This document shows, piece after piece, positions 1 to 7,400 of a DNA stretch of 64,000 nt (the first letter of the stretch is position 1; every line of letters starts with the position of its first letter). The notes beneath the pieces are model-generated. The model was given only the letters and a program-made list of their open reading frames with translations, had not been told where the DNA came from and did no database searches. Source of the stretch: Jiulongibacter sp966250325 (GTDB taxonomy: Bacteria > Bacteroidota > Bacteroidia > Cytophagales > Spirosomataceae); contig CBINGY010000012.1 of NCBI GenBank assembly GCA_966250325.1, positions 19,549 to 83,548 of the forward strand. The letters are read 5' to 3'. The translations under genes were made by a program, and so were the position numbers.

Positions 1-1488
1 GAAGCACTCATTCAGATTATTGACAATGGAGAAGGAAAAGTCAACAAATCCGGTGATACACCGGTATTCGTTGAAAAAATTGGCATAGAATATAGAGGTT
101 CGTCTTCTCAGATGTTTCCGAAAAAACCCTATGGTTTTGAAACATGGGATGACAAAGGCGAGGACCTGGATGTTTCTCTCTTTGGGTGGCCCGAAGAAAG
201 CGACTGGATTCTCTTTGCTTCTTACAATGAAAAGAGCCTTATACACAATGTTCTTGCCATGCGAATTGCCCGAGAAATGGGATTGTACGCCAGCAGAACA
301 AAATATGTGGAACTCTATGTAAACAAGGATTACCAGGGCGTTTATGTGCTCTTGGAAAAAGTCAAACGGGATAAGGGAAGAGTTGATATTGCCAAGCTTG
401 ATCCCGAAGAAGAATCTGGCGATGATCTCACAGGAGGCTATATCCTGAAAATTGATAAGAACACAGGCACCAACATCGGTAGTTTTTTCTCGGATTATAC
501 AAATGTGGGGAGCGGTTTCAAACCTACCGAGTTTCTCTATGAATATCCTGATCCACCAACTCTGAAACAGCAGGAGTATATCAGGGATTATGTCAAGCGT
601 TTCGAGAAATCGCTCATGCAAAATCAGTTTGTTTCTGCTGCTGATAATTACCGGGACTACATCGACATGAAATCCTTTGTTTTCGTGACACTTCTTAATG
701 AAATAACCAAGAATGTAGATGCCTACAGAATAAGCACTTTCCTGTACAAAGACAAAGACAGCAATGATGGGAAATTAACCCTGGGACCACCGTGGGATTA
801 TGACCTGAGTTTTGGTAATGCCAATTACTGTGAGGGGCAGTTTACAAATGGTTTTGCCTACAGATTTAACTACGTTTGTCCCGGTGACAACTGGTTTGTG
901 CCCTTCTGGTGGGATCGTTTTCTTTCAGACCCCACATTCGTAGAATTGATGAGGCAAACTTACGATGATCTGAGAACCAATGGTGTGCTTCAGGAAGCGG
1001 AGCTGATGAAGATTATTGACCAATACGCTTCAGAAATAGAAAAGGCTCAGCTCCGAAACTTCAATAAATGGCCGGTATTAGGAATGTACGTTTGGCCACA
1101 ACCTTCACCCTATGCAACCACCTGGTGGGAAGAAGTGAATGAATTGAAATTTTGGCTATCCGCCCGATTGCGATGGCTGGATGCCAATCTACCCGGATCA
1201 ACAAATGAGGTGCTTGCCACTATGCCCAAAGCGGAAGAAATTCAGGTTTATCCCAACCCATTCACCGAGACTATTTCCGTAAAAATCCAAATTTCTGTCA
1301 AATCAAACGTTAATATTGACCTAATCAATGCATTAGGACAGGTGGTGCATTCAGAAAACCAGACGTTGCAGGCAGGAAATCAGGTGGTTTATCTGGAAAT
1401 TGACGAAAAAGCCAAATCAGAGCACATCTATGCCTTAAGAGTGCGGTACGAGGGAAAAGAGGAACTGTTTAAGCTGGTAAAGAATTAG
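1..1488 (+). CDS. CotH-kinase-family secreted protein with type IX sorting domain, 5' partial
   Basis: The reading frame is open from base 1, so the N-terminus lies outside the window; 495 residues are visible. The start resembles the CotH entry motif (RGSSSQMFPKKPYGFET), followed by the CotH core with PPWDYDLSFGNANY near visible residue 260, where the aspartates of CotH kinases bind metal. The last ~80 residues contain YPNPFTETISVKI, the hallmark of the type A C-terminal signal read by the Bacteroidota type IX secretion system. The protein is therefore probably exported across the outer membrane and either attached to the surface or released. CotH proteins in other organisms phosphorylate proteins or serve as spore-coat and adhesion factors; the substrate here is unknown. 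Its 3' end overlaps the convergent acetyltransferase gene by 20 nt. Confidence 0.85.
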   Translation, partial: EALIQIIDNGEGKVNKSGDTPVFVEKIGIEYRGSSSQMFPKKPYGFETWDDKGEDLDVSLFGWPEESDWILFASYNEKSLIHNVLAMRIAREMGLYASRTKYVELYVNKDYQGVYVLLEKVKRDKGRVDIAKLDPEEESGDDLTGGYILKIDKNTGTNIGSFFSDYTNVGSGFKPTEFLYEYPDPPTLKQQEYIRDYVKRFEKSLMQNQFVSAADNYRDYIDMKSFVFVTLLNEITKNVDAYRISTFLYKDKDSNDGKLTLGPPWDYDLSFGNANYCEGQFTNGFAYRFNYVCPGDNWFVPFWWDRFLSDPTFVELMRQTYDDLRTNGVLQEAELMKIIDQYASEIEKAQLRNFNKWPVLGMYVWPQPSPYATTWWEEVNELKFWLSARLRWLDANLPGSTNEVLATMPKAEEIQVYPNPFTETISVKIQISVKSNVNIDLINALGQVVHSENQTLQAGNQVVYLEIDEKAKSEHIYALRVRYEGKEELFKLVKN

Positions 1489-1936
1489 ACCTGATCATGT
1501 AAGAATGTGGTATTCCGTCTTCCTCAAACTCAATTCCGGTATCTTCAAATCCCAATCCGGTATAAAATCGGTTCAGATACTTTTGAGCTCCAATCTTTAT
1601 GGGATGATTCCCAAAAAGCTCCAGGCAATTCTGAACAGACCTGTGCATGAGGAGTTTTCCGGTACCCTCTTTGCGGTAACTCTGCTTTAGCACAACTCTG
1701 CCAATAGCGGTATAACCTTCGAAATAGACATCCCGATCAAATAATCGGGTGCAACCTACCAGGCAATCTCCATCAAAGGCCATCAGATGATAGGCCAGCT
1801 GATCTTTGCGATCAAGATCCTGGTAATGACAGTTTTGCTCGATCACAAAAATTTCGATACGGAGCCTCAGAATTTCGTAAAGCTCATTCAGTGAGAGCTC
1901 ATCATACTTTTTACAAATCCAGTTTAGTTGCTTCAT
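1469..1936 (-). CDS. GNAT-family N-acetyltransferase, ElaA-like
   Basis: This 155-residue protein has the ElaA pattern: an N-terminal block with LRLRIEIFVIEQNCHYQDLD, then AIGRVVLKQSYRKEGTGKLLM, where the GNAT acetyl-CoA pyrophosphate loop normally reads RxxGxG/A; here it is RKEGTG. The C-terminal half holds GAQKYLNRFYTGLGF, a common GNAT ending. It probably transfers an acetyl group from acetyl-CoA to an unidentified amine in the cytoplasm. It starts 14 nt after the yihY stop, so it is likely the last gene of the hisS-mltG-thioesterase-yihY unit. The substrate cannot be inferred. Confidence 0.85.
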   Translation of the reverse strand: MKQLNWICKKYDELSLNELYEILRLRIEIFVIEQNCHYQDLDRKDQLAYHLMAFDGDCLVGCTRLFDRDVYFEGYTAIGRVVLKQSYRKEGTGKLLMHRSVQNCLELFGNHPIKIGAQKYLNRFYTGLGFEDTGIEFEEDGIPHSYMIRSNSLPA

Positions 1937-1950
1937 TTTCTTAGAATGCC

Positions 1951-2880
1951 TTATTCTTCTGAATTATCTGTGGCAGCGTGTTCCTGAGCCAGGGCATCAC
2001 GCAGGCTGCTATTAATCTCGAATCCAAGGATAATGATTAAAACAATCAAATATATCCATACCATTAAGCCTATGAGCGTACCTATAGAACCATAGAGGCG
2101 GTTGTAACTATTAAAATTACCGAGATAATAGCTAAAGAGGTTTGTGGCCAGTATGCAAAGCAAAGAGGCAAAAAAAGCACCGATGTTAAAGAATCGGATT
2201 CTTTTTCCTAAGGCAGGAGCGTAATGATAAATGACGCATATTCCCAGGAAGAAAATGGTAAAAATTGACAGGTAACCGGTAAGCTGAATTAAATTAAGAA
2301 TAAGAGAATCTGAGAACCACCCTATTCCCGCGATGTAGTCAATCACAAACCTACCGACAATAAGAACGCCCACTGCTGATATCATGATTAGAATAAGTAG
2401 TCCCGTAAGCATAAAAGCAATTAAACGGGCTTTTAGATAACTTCTGGGTTCCCGGTCATCAAGCACCATGTTAAATGATCGCATCATAGCCATCATGCCG
2501 TTGGTAGCGGCATAGACAGCAAAAATGAAACCGAAAGAAAGAATGTCTACCCGCCTTCTGCTTACGATCTCCTGAATAGTGGCGGCGGCCGTATCATAAA
2601 TCCCTACTGGGAGAATGGCCTTTAAAAACTCCATAATCTGTATGTCCAGATTCTCAACAGGCACATAGGGTATTAAGGTAAACAAAAAGATGGTACCCGG
2701 AAAAATGGCCAGCATTAAGCTGTAAGAAACCGCCGCCGCTCTTTGATCCAGATCCAGAGTAATAATTTTTCTCCAAAGAATGCCGAGCACATGATGAAGA
2801 GAAACCGTAGTATCCCAGAGATAAACACTTCGTAAAAAGCGTTCAATCTGTTTTATTACGTTAAAGTCTCTTAATCTCAT
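1951..2880 (-). CDS. YihY/BrkB-family inner membrane protein
   Basis: This 309-residue polytopic protein shows about six hydrophobic segments and the family signature near the N-terminus (DLDQRAAAVSYSLMLAIFPGTIF), plus GSIGTLIGLMVWIYL near the C-terminus. These features define the YihY/BrkB family, once annotated as ribonuclease BN by mistake. Its true biochemical role is unknown; lipid or envelope roles have been suggested for relatives. Its ATG overlaps the stop of the thioesterase gene by 4 nt (ATGA), which indicates translational coupling. Confidence 0.9.
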   Translation of the reverse strand: MRLRDFNVIKQIERFLRSVYLWDTTVSLHHVLGILWRKIITLDLDQRAAAVSYSLMLAIFPGTIFLFTLIPYVPVENLDIQIMEFLKAILPVGIYDTAAATIQEIVSRRRVDILSFGFIFAVYAATNGMMAMMRSFNMVLDDREPRSYLKARLIAFMLTGLLILIMISAVGVLIVGRFVIDYIAGIGWFSDSLILNLIQLTGYLSIFTIFFLGICVIYHYAPALGKRIRFFNIGAFFASLLCILATNLFSYYLGNFNSYNRLYGSIGTLIGLMVWIYLIVLIIILGFEINSSLRDALAQEHAATDNSEE

Positions 2881-3284
2881 TCAAAATAGGGTTTCAGAAC
2901 AGACTGAATAAGCTCTGGGCAAGGGATTATGCGATTTTTCGAGGTACTCATAAATACAAGCGTAGTGGTTCCATGATGAATTTTCTGTGCCTGCTCATTC
3001 ATGATCTCGTAGTCAAATATAATACGAGCAGTTGGTTTTGCCCCTAGTAGCACCCGAATGGTCAGAAGCTCGTCGTATTTAGCCGACATAATAAATCTGG
3101 ACTGATTCTCATAGACCGGCATGATTACTCCATTTTCTTCCAGATCACGATACCTGATACCCAGATTTCTGAGAGCCTCCACCCGCCCTATCTCATAGAG
3201 TCTGGCATAGTGACCATAATACATGTAACCCATCTGATCTACATCAGCGTAACACACGCGATATGAACATTCGAAACAATACAT
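2877..3284 (-). CDS. Acyl-CoA thioesterase, hot-dog fold (4HBT/YbgC type)
   Basis: The 135-residue protein is a single hot-dog domain. The active-site segment YADVDQMGYMYYGHYARLYE near residues 12-31 matches the YbgC/4-hydroxybenzoyl-CoA thioesterase motif, with the catalytic aspartate in DQMG. It should hydrolyse short-chain or aromatic acyl-CoA in the cytoplasm. It is tightly coupled: its ATG shares one base with the mltG stop (TGATG), and its stop overlaps the yihY start by 4 nt. Substrate preference cannot be read from the sequence. Confidence 0.9.
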   Translation of the reverse strand: MYCFECSYRVCYADVDQMGYMYYGHYARLYEIGRVEALRNLGIRYRDLEENGVIMPVYENQSRFIMSAKYDELLTIRVLLGAKPTARIIFDYEIMNEQAQKIHHGTTTLVFMSTSKNRIIPCPELIQSVLKPYFE

Positions 3285-4333
3285 CAGAGTATTCCCCGGT
3301 CGTTCATAGCCTTATGAAAACGGGCGGCATTGGCATTATGCTCGGCGAGGGTAACTGCAAAATTGTGATATCCGGAAAAATCTTCTCTTGCACAGAAATA
3401 AACATACTGATGATTCTCATAATTTAATACTGCATCAATAGCGGCCTTCTCCGGAAGAGCAATAGGCCCCGGTGGTAAACCAAGTACCCGATACGTATTG
3501 TAAGGGGAGTCGGTTGTTAAATGTTTATGAAGGATTCTTTTGAGTGTAAAATCACCGACGGCAAATTTCACAGTAGGATCTGCCTGAAGTGGTATTCCTC
3601 CCTTAATGCGATTTACATAAACTCCGGCTACTCTGGGCTGCTCATCACGTTTATTAGTTTCCTGCTGTACAATGCTGGCCATGGTGCTAACTTCCACAAT
3701 CGACATACCTGTTTGGCGGGCCTTTTCTCTTCTTTCTGCCGTCCAGAACTTGTCATATTCCAATTTCATACGATCCAGAAACTCATCTTCTGTAAGGGTC
3801 CACCACAAAAAATAGGTGTCGGGCAAAAACATAGACATGATGGTTTCGGGCTTAAAGCCGTACTTTTCGCAAACCACCGGATCATTCAGTTTATCCATAA
3901 GATTTTCCTTATCAATCAAAAGGTTTGCTGCAAGCTTCTCGGCAAGCTCCTCCTTCAGTCTGATATTATTAAATGTCAACTTAACCGGGTCCTGATTCCC
4001 ACTTCTCAACTTCGATAAAATCTCCCTGTTTCCGGAATTCGGCGGGATTTCGTACCGCCCGGGTCTGACTTTCTCCCTATACTCCATGAATTTGCTCAAA
4101 AATCCAAAGCTGATCTGGTCATGAATCATTTTGTGAGAATTGAGGCTATCCAGAACCTGTTCATATGTGGCATTTTTGGGCACCAAAAGCACGAAAGTTT
4201 CCTTGCCATCCACATTGAGATTAGCACTTTTTAGTACCTGCCAGAAATAAAATGAGAAGGTAGCAGCTACCGTGGTGACAATGACCAGCAAGTAGGCCAG
4301 AATCTTGTTCTTTTTAAACATGAAGTTTATCAA
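3284..4333 (-). CDS. mltG: Endolytic murein transglycosylase MltG
   Basis: This 349-residue protein has one N-terminal membrane segment (about residues 10-32), a LysM-like region, and the YceG/MltG catalytic domain. The segment ASIVQQETN carries the catalytic glutamate, and GIPLQADPTVKFA and SPYNTYRVLGLPPGPI are family hallmarks. MltG cleaves nascent glycan strands at the inner membrane and so helps terminate peptidoglycan chains. The listed start (MINFMF) overlaps the end of hisS by 20 nt; the second methionine at 4321 overlaps it by 8 nt and is equally possible. It is co-transcribed with hisS and the downstream thioesterase. Confidence 0.93.
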   Translation of the reverse strand: MINFMFKKNKILAYLLVIVTTVAATFSFYFWQVLKSANLNVDGKETFVLLVPKNATYEQVLDSLNSHKMIHDQISFGFLSKFMEYREKVRPGRYEIPPNSGNREILSKLRSGNQDPVKLTFNNIRLKEELAEKLAANLLIDKENLMDKLNDPVVCEKYGFKPETIMSMFLPDTYFLWWTLTEDEFLDRMKLEYDKFWTAERREKARQTGMSIVEVSTMASIVQQETNKRDEQPRVAGVYVNRIKGGIPLQADPTVKFAVGDFTLKRILHKHLTTDSPYNTYRVLGLPPGPIALPEKAAIDAVLNYENHQYVYFCAREDFSGYHNFAVTLAEHNANAARFHKAMNDRGIL

Positions 4334-5678
4334 TTATATCGTTAATAGTCAGACTTTCCTGCTCACCTGTGAGCATGTTTTTTAAACTATAATATCCGCT
4401 TTTTATTTCGTCAGAACCTACGATCAGTACATAAGGAATTCCCTTTTTATTGGCATAGTCAAATTGCTTTTTCATTTTGGAAGCTTCGGGATATAACTCA
4501 GCAGCAATATTTTCATTCCTTAATTTTGTCAGTAAAGGTAAGCAGGCCATTACAGTTTCTTTATCGAAGTTTACCAGAAGAACCCGTGTAGTTTCAGCAG
4601 TGCTTTCCGGAAACAATCCGAGCTCTTCCAATACGTCATAAATCCTGTCAACCCCAAATGAAATGCCTACACCTGATAGACCCGGCATACCAAAAGTACC
4701 GGTGAGGTTATCATAACGTCCACCACCTGAGATACTACCAATCTGTACTCCGCCCGCTTTAACTTCAAAAATTGCCCCGGTATAATAACTCAAACCCCTG
4801 GCAAGTGTGGCGTCTAAAGAAACATGATGATCAGAAAGCCCAAAACCTTGAACAAGAGTTAGTGTATTTTCCAGTTCCTTAATTCCCTTCATACCTGTTT
4901 CCGTATCACTTAGCCAGCTTTTCAGATACTCAAGAGCTGCATCGACTGGATGTGGAAGATCGAATAAAGGCTGAAGATTAGAAACTTGCTCTCTGCCAAA
5001 ACCCCGTTCAGTAAGTTCCTCTTCTACCTTCTCCTTACCTATTTTGTCTAATTTATCAATGGCAACACACAATTCACCTTCCCGGCCCGGAGCACCGATA
5101 ACCTCTGAAATACCTCTCAATATCTTGCGGTTATTAACCTTAATTGTAAAATCACTTAGCTTTAATTTCCGGAATACTTCATTCAGCATCAGAACAATTT
5201 CAGCCTCACAAATCAACGATTCTGTCCCCACCACATCGGCATCGCATTGATAAAACTCGCGGTATCTCCCTTTCTGAGGCCTGTCGGCCCGCCAAACGGG
5301 CTGCACCTGGAAACGCTTGAACGGCATTGCCAAATCGTGTCGATTCATAACCACGTATCGGGCAAAGGGTACCGTAAGATCATATCTGAGACCTTTTTCG
5401 GCGATTTTGGGCAACATAACTTTTGAACCGCCAGACAAATCAATTTCTGTAAGCTTTGAAGCAAAATCTCCGGAATTCAGTATTTTGAAAAGAAGCTGAT
5501 CTCCTTCTTCTCCGTACTTTCCCATCAGAACTGACAGATTTTCTACAGCAGGTGTTTCCAGCGGCAGAAAACCAAACTTGCGGAATACAGATTTGATAGT
5601 TTCGAGGATATAGGTTCGTTTGGCCATTACTTCCGGACCGAAATCACGCGTTCCTCTGGCTAAACTGGGTTTTGACAT
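4314..5678 (-). CDS. hisS: Histidine--tRNA ligase
   Basis: A 454-residue class II aminoacyl-tRNA synthetase. Visible landmarks are the N-terminal KPSLARGTRDFGP, motif 2 with FKRFQVQPVWRADRPQKGRY, the histidine-binding segment ARGLSYYTGAIFE, and motif 3 GGGRYDNLTGTFG...GVGISFGVDR. A C-terminal anticodon-binding domain follows. An in-frame ATG exists 60 nt upstream, but a -7 promoter element at 5710..5717 lies between the two, so that ATG would not be transcribed; the MSKPS start is chosen. This is the first gene of a leftward operon with mltG, the thioesterase, yihY and the acetyltransferase. Confidence 0.96.
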   Translation of the reverse strand: MSKPSLARGTRDFGPEVMAKRTYILETIKSVFRKFGFLPLETPAVENLSVLMGKYGEEGDQLLFKILNSGDFASKLTEIDLSGGSKVMLPKIAEKGLRYDLTVPFARYVVMNRHDLAMPFKRFQVQPVWRADRPQKGRYREFYQCDADVVGTESLICEAEIVLMLNEVFRKLKLSDFTIKVNNRKILRGISEVIGAPGREGELCVAIDKLDKIGKEKVEEELTERGFGREQVSNLQPLFDLPHPVDAALEYLKSWLSDTETGMKGIKELENTLTLVQGFGLSDHHVSLDATLARGLSYYTGAIFEVKAGGVQIGSISGGGRYDNLTGTFGMPGLSGVGISFGVDRIYDVLEELGLFPESTAETTRVLLVNFDKETVMACLPLLTKLRNENIAAELYPEASKMKKQFDYANKKGIPYVLIVGSDEIKSGYYSLKNMLTGEQESLTINDIIDKLHV

Positions 5679-5709
5679 GCGAAAAGTTAATCTTAGTTGA
5701 AATGTGGTA

Positions 5710-5717
5710 CAAAAGTA
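5710..5717 (-). promoter_or_regulatory. Housekeeping -7 element for hisS
   Basis: On the minus strand TACTTTTG fits the Bacteroidota sigma-A -7 consensus TANNTTTG exactly. Transcription would begin near 5703, giving a leader of about 25 nt. No TTTG -33 box is seen at the usual spacing. Confidence 0.5.
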
Positions 5718-5779
5718 CGTTTTCTGCCTTAAATTCACCTACAGATTATGAATAAGCAGATAATTCTGTTTGCGAGAGC

Positions 5780-5811
5780 TTTGTCAATTCAATCTTATAT
5801 CATTACCTTTG
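5780..5811 (+). promoter_or_regulatory. Housekeeping promoter for the 47-residue basic protein
   Basis: TTTG at 5780-5783, a 20 nt spacer and TACCTTTG at 5804-5811 match both boxes of the Bacteroidota sigma-A promoter without a mismatch. The sequence right after the -7 box (CGACTCG) resembles that after the malic enzyme promoter. The leader would be about 40 nt. Confidence 0.7.
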
Positions 5812-5857
5812 CGACTCGTTTTGAAAAATAGGAATAAGGAATTAGACTTTTTATACA

Positions 5858-6001
5858 ATGGCAGTTACTAGATTAAAAAGAAAAGAGCGTAGAAACAGAG
5901 CGGTAGCGAACAACAAGCAAGCCGATATTAAGCGTCTTACAAAAAGACCAGACATCAAAAAAGTGGATGTTGAGGAGCTGAAAGCCTCTTTCTCCAACTA
6001 A
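5858..6001 (+). CDS. Small highly basic protein (47 aa), function unknown
   Basis: ATG at 5858 to TAA at 5999-6001. Residues 5-14 (RLKRKERRNR) and 25-36 are rich in arginine and lysine, while the tail carries VDVEELKASF. The frame is bracketed by a perfect housekeeping promoter and a strong intrinsic terminator, so it is very likely a real, well expressed monocistronic gene. Size, charge and an acidic amphipathic tail suggest an RNA- or ribosome-associated protein. I recall that an extra small ribosomal protein (bL38) was described from a Flavobacterium ribosome, but I cannot tell whether this is its homologue. Function is not assigned. Confidence 0.75.
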   Translation: MAVTRLKRKERRNRAVANNKQADIKRLTKRPDIKKVDVEELKASFSN

Positions 6002-6025
6002 AAGATATTTGAGTACTACAAGATC

Positions 6026-6054
6026 AGCCTCAGACTTTTCGTCTGAGGCTTTTT
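6026..6054 (+). terminator. Intrinsic terminator after the small basic protein
   Basis: A perfect 10 bp stem, AGCCTCAGAC / GTCTGAGGCT, with loop TTTTC is followed by TTTT. It lies 25 nt after the stop of the 47-residue gene. The opposite strand has no T-run, so it acts rightward only. Confidence 0.85.
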
Positions 6055-6057
6055 CGT

Positions 6058-6357
6058 TTATTCCTTTTTCTTGGGTCTCTTTCTGGCCGGCTTTATTTTC
6101 CGTGAGATTCGTATGGCATCCTGCATCGCTTTATAGTTTATTCCGGCGGCGTAGAGCCAAAGCCCGATCAAAAATAACATGCTTCCAATCGCTGAAATGA
6201 TGATTCGCTGAAATCTAAGCGTGGTGCCATCGTCTGCAGCACTAATAATTAAAACACCTAAGACGGCAAGAAAAGCTCCTGATATACTATTGAGTTTGTA
6301 CTTCTGGCTTAGTGTTAGTTTTTTGTATCGGTTCGTTTCTGTGATTCTCTCTTGCAT
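6058..6357 (-). CDS. Small two-pass membrane protein, function unknown
   Basis: This 99-residue protein has two hydrophobic segments (about residues 28-43 and 52-72) and a strongly basic C-terminus (KPARKRPKKKE), which by the positive-inside rule should be cytoplasmic. I recognise no domain. It stands alone: its stop abuts the terminator of the small basic protein, and the methyltransferase gene diverges from it. The length and reading-frame quality support a real gene. Confidence 0.6.
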   Translation of the reverse strand: MQERITETNRYKKLTLSQKYKLNSISGAFLAVLGVLIISAADDGTTLRFQRIIISAIGSMLFLIGLWLYAAGINYKAMQDAIRISRKIKPARKRPKKKE

Positions 6358-6376
6358 TGAAATTGATTTAAAATTC

Positions 6377-6384
6377 TAATTTTG
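6377..6384 (+). promoter_or_regulatory. Possible -7 element upstream of the methyltransferase
   Basis: TAATTTTG fits TANNTTTG. No good -33 box is present, and the implied leader of about 115 nt is long, so this is tentative. Confidence 0.3.
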
Positions 6385-6505
6385 ACCCGCCTTTCTCCTT
6401 TGTACCTGATTTTTTTAGTCTTTGATACAAAGCCCGTCTAAGGAACCTGTTGAGAAACGCTTTTTTTTAACAAGTATGATTATATAACGGGCACATTACG
6501 AATGC

Positions 6506-7270
6506 ATGAAAAAAGTTATCAGCTTCCTTATACGGTTTGTACCTCGCAAGTATCTGCAGCTATTCAGTCACATACCCTTAAAAATTTATGCCAGATTTAT
6601 GCGGGGGAATGCCGTGGAATGCACGGTCTGTGAAAGCAAATTTAAGAAATTTTTACCTTACGGGCGGCTGGAACCACGAGAAAATGCCCTGTGCCCATCT
6701 TGTCTGTCTCTGGAAAGGCACAGACTTATGTATCTCTACCTGAAAGAAAAAACCGGCTTTTTTTCAGACCGTCTGAGTGTACTTCACATTGCACCTGAGT
6801 ACTGCTTTATTAATCGTTTTGAAAAGCTTCAGAATCTGGAATACCTCACAGCAGATATAGAATCTCCGCTGGCCAAGGTCAAAATTGACATAGAAAAAAT
6901 CCAGTTTCCCGGGAATAGTTTTGATGTAATTTTCTGCAATCATGTACTCGAGCATGTGGAAAATCTGCCATTGGCCTTATCTGAACTTTACAGAGTCCTA
7001 AAGCCCGGTGGATTTGCCATCATGCAATCGCCTCAGGATATGGCGATGGATCATACCCTGGAAGATCCCACAATCACCGATCCCCGGGAGAGAGAACGTG
7101 TCTTCAAACAATCGGATCACCTGAGACTCTTTGGAAGAGATTACGGGGATGTATTAAGATCAGCGGGCTTTCAGGTCAAAGAAGATGATTTTGTCCAGGT
7201 AATGGACCCTTTACTGGCAAAAAGGTACGCCTTACCTATGGAAGAAATTGTGTATTTCTGCACGAAATAG
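6506..7270 (+). CDS. SAM-dependent methyltransferase with N-terminal zinc-ribbon-like motif
   Basis: A 254-residue protein. Two CxxC pairs (C39/C42 and C63/C66) could bind one zinc ion. A class I methyltransferase fold follows: VLHIAPE near residue 92 stands where motif I normally is, in the degenerate form seen in methyltransferase type 11 relatives. After it come FDVIFCNHVLEHV (139-151) and LYRVLKPGGF (161-170). Similar proteins occur in polysaccharide and secondary-metabolite settings, but no such neighbours are here. The substrate is unknown. It is probably monocistronic. Confidence 0.8.
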   Translation: MKKVISFLIRFVPRKYLQLFSHIPLKIYARFMRGNAVECTVCESKFKKFLPYGRLEPRENALCPSCLSLERHRLMYLYLKEKTGFFSDRLSVLHIAPEYCFINRFEKLQNLEYLTADIESPLAKVKIDIEKIQFPGNSFDVIFCNHVLEHVENLPLALSELYRVLKPGGFAIMQSPQDMAMDHTLEDPTITDPRERERVFKQSDHLRLFGRDYGDVLRSAGFQVKEDDFVQVMDPLLAKRYALPMEEIVYFCTK

Positions 7271-7351
7271 AATTCTTTCTCCATCATAAGTTCCGGAATT
7301 CTCAGCACTCCTAATAACCTGACGATTCAAACCATTCATTGATCGGTTTCA

Positions 7352-7382
7352 TTTGTCATACCCGGCGTGGGTTGTAATTTTC
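7352..7382 (+). promoter_or_regulatory. Promoter for the glycosidase-like secreted protein
   Basis: TTTG at 7352-7355, a 19 nt spacer and TAATTTTC at 7375-7382 (7 of 8 to TANNTTTG). Transcription near 7389 would place the ATG at 7401 about 12 nt downstream and excludes the in-frame ATG at 7353. Confidence 0.5.
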
Positions 7383-7400
7383 TGCTTTAATTCAACCCGA

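Noticed and set aside
3521..4018. 165-codon open frame on the plus strand inside mltG
   Set aside because: It is the reverse complement of a well conserved coding frame and its translation has no protein-like features.
7353..7400. Longer N-terminus for the glycosidase-like protein
   Set aside because: The extra 16 codons overlap the promoter and hide the signal peptide; the ATG at 7401 fits better.
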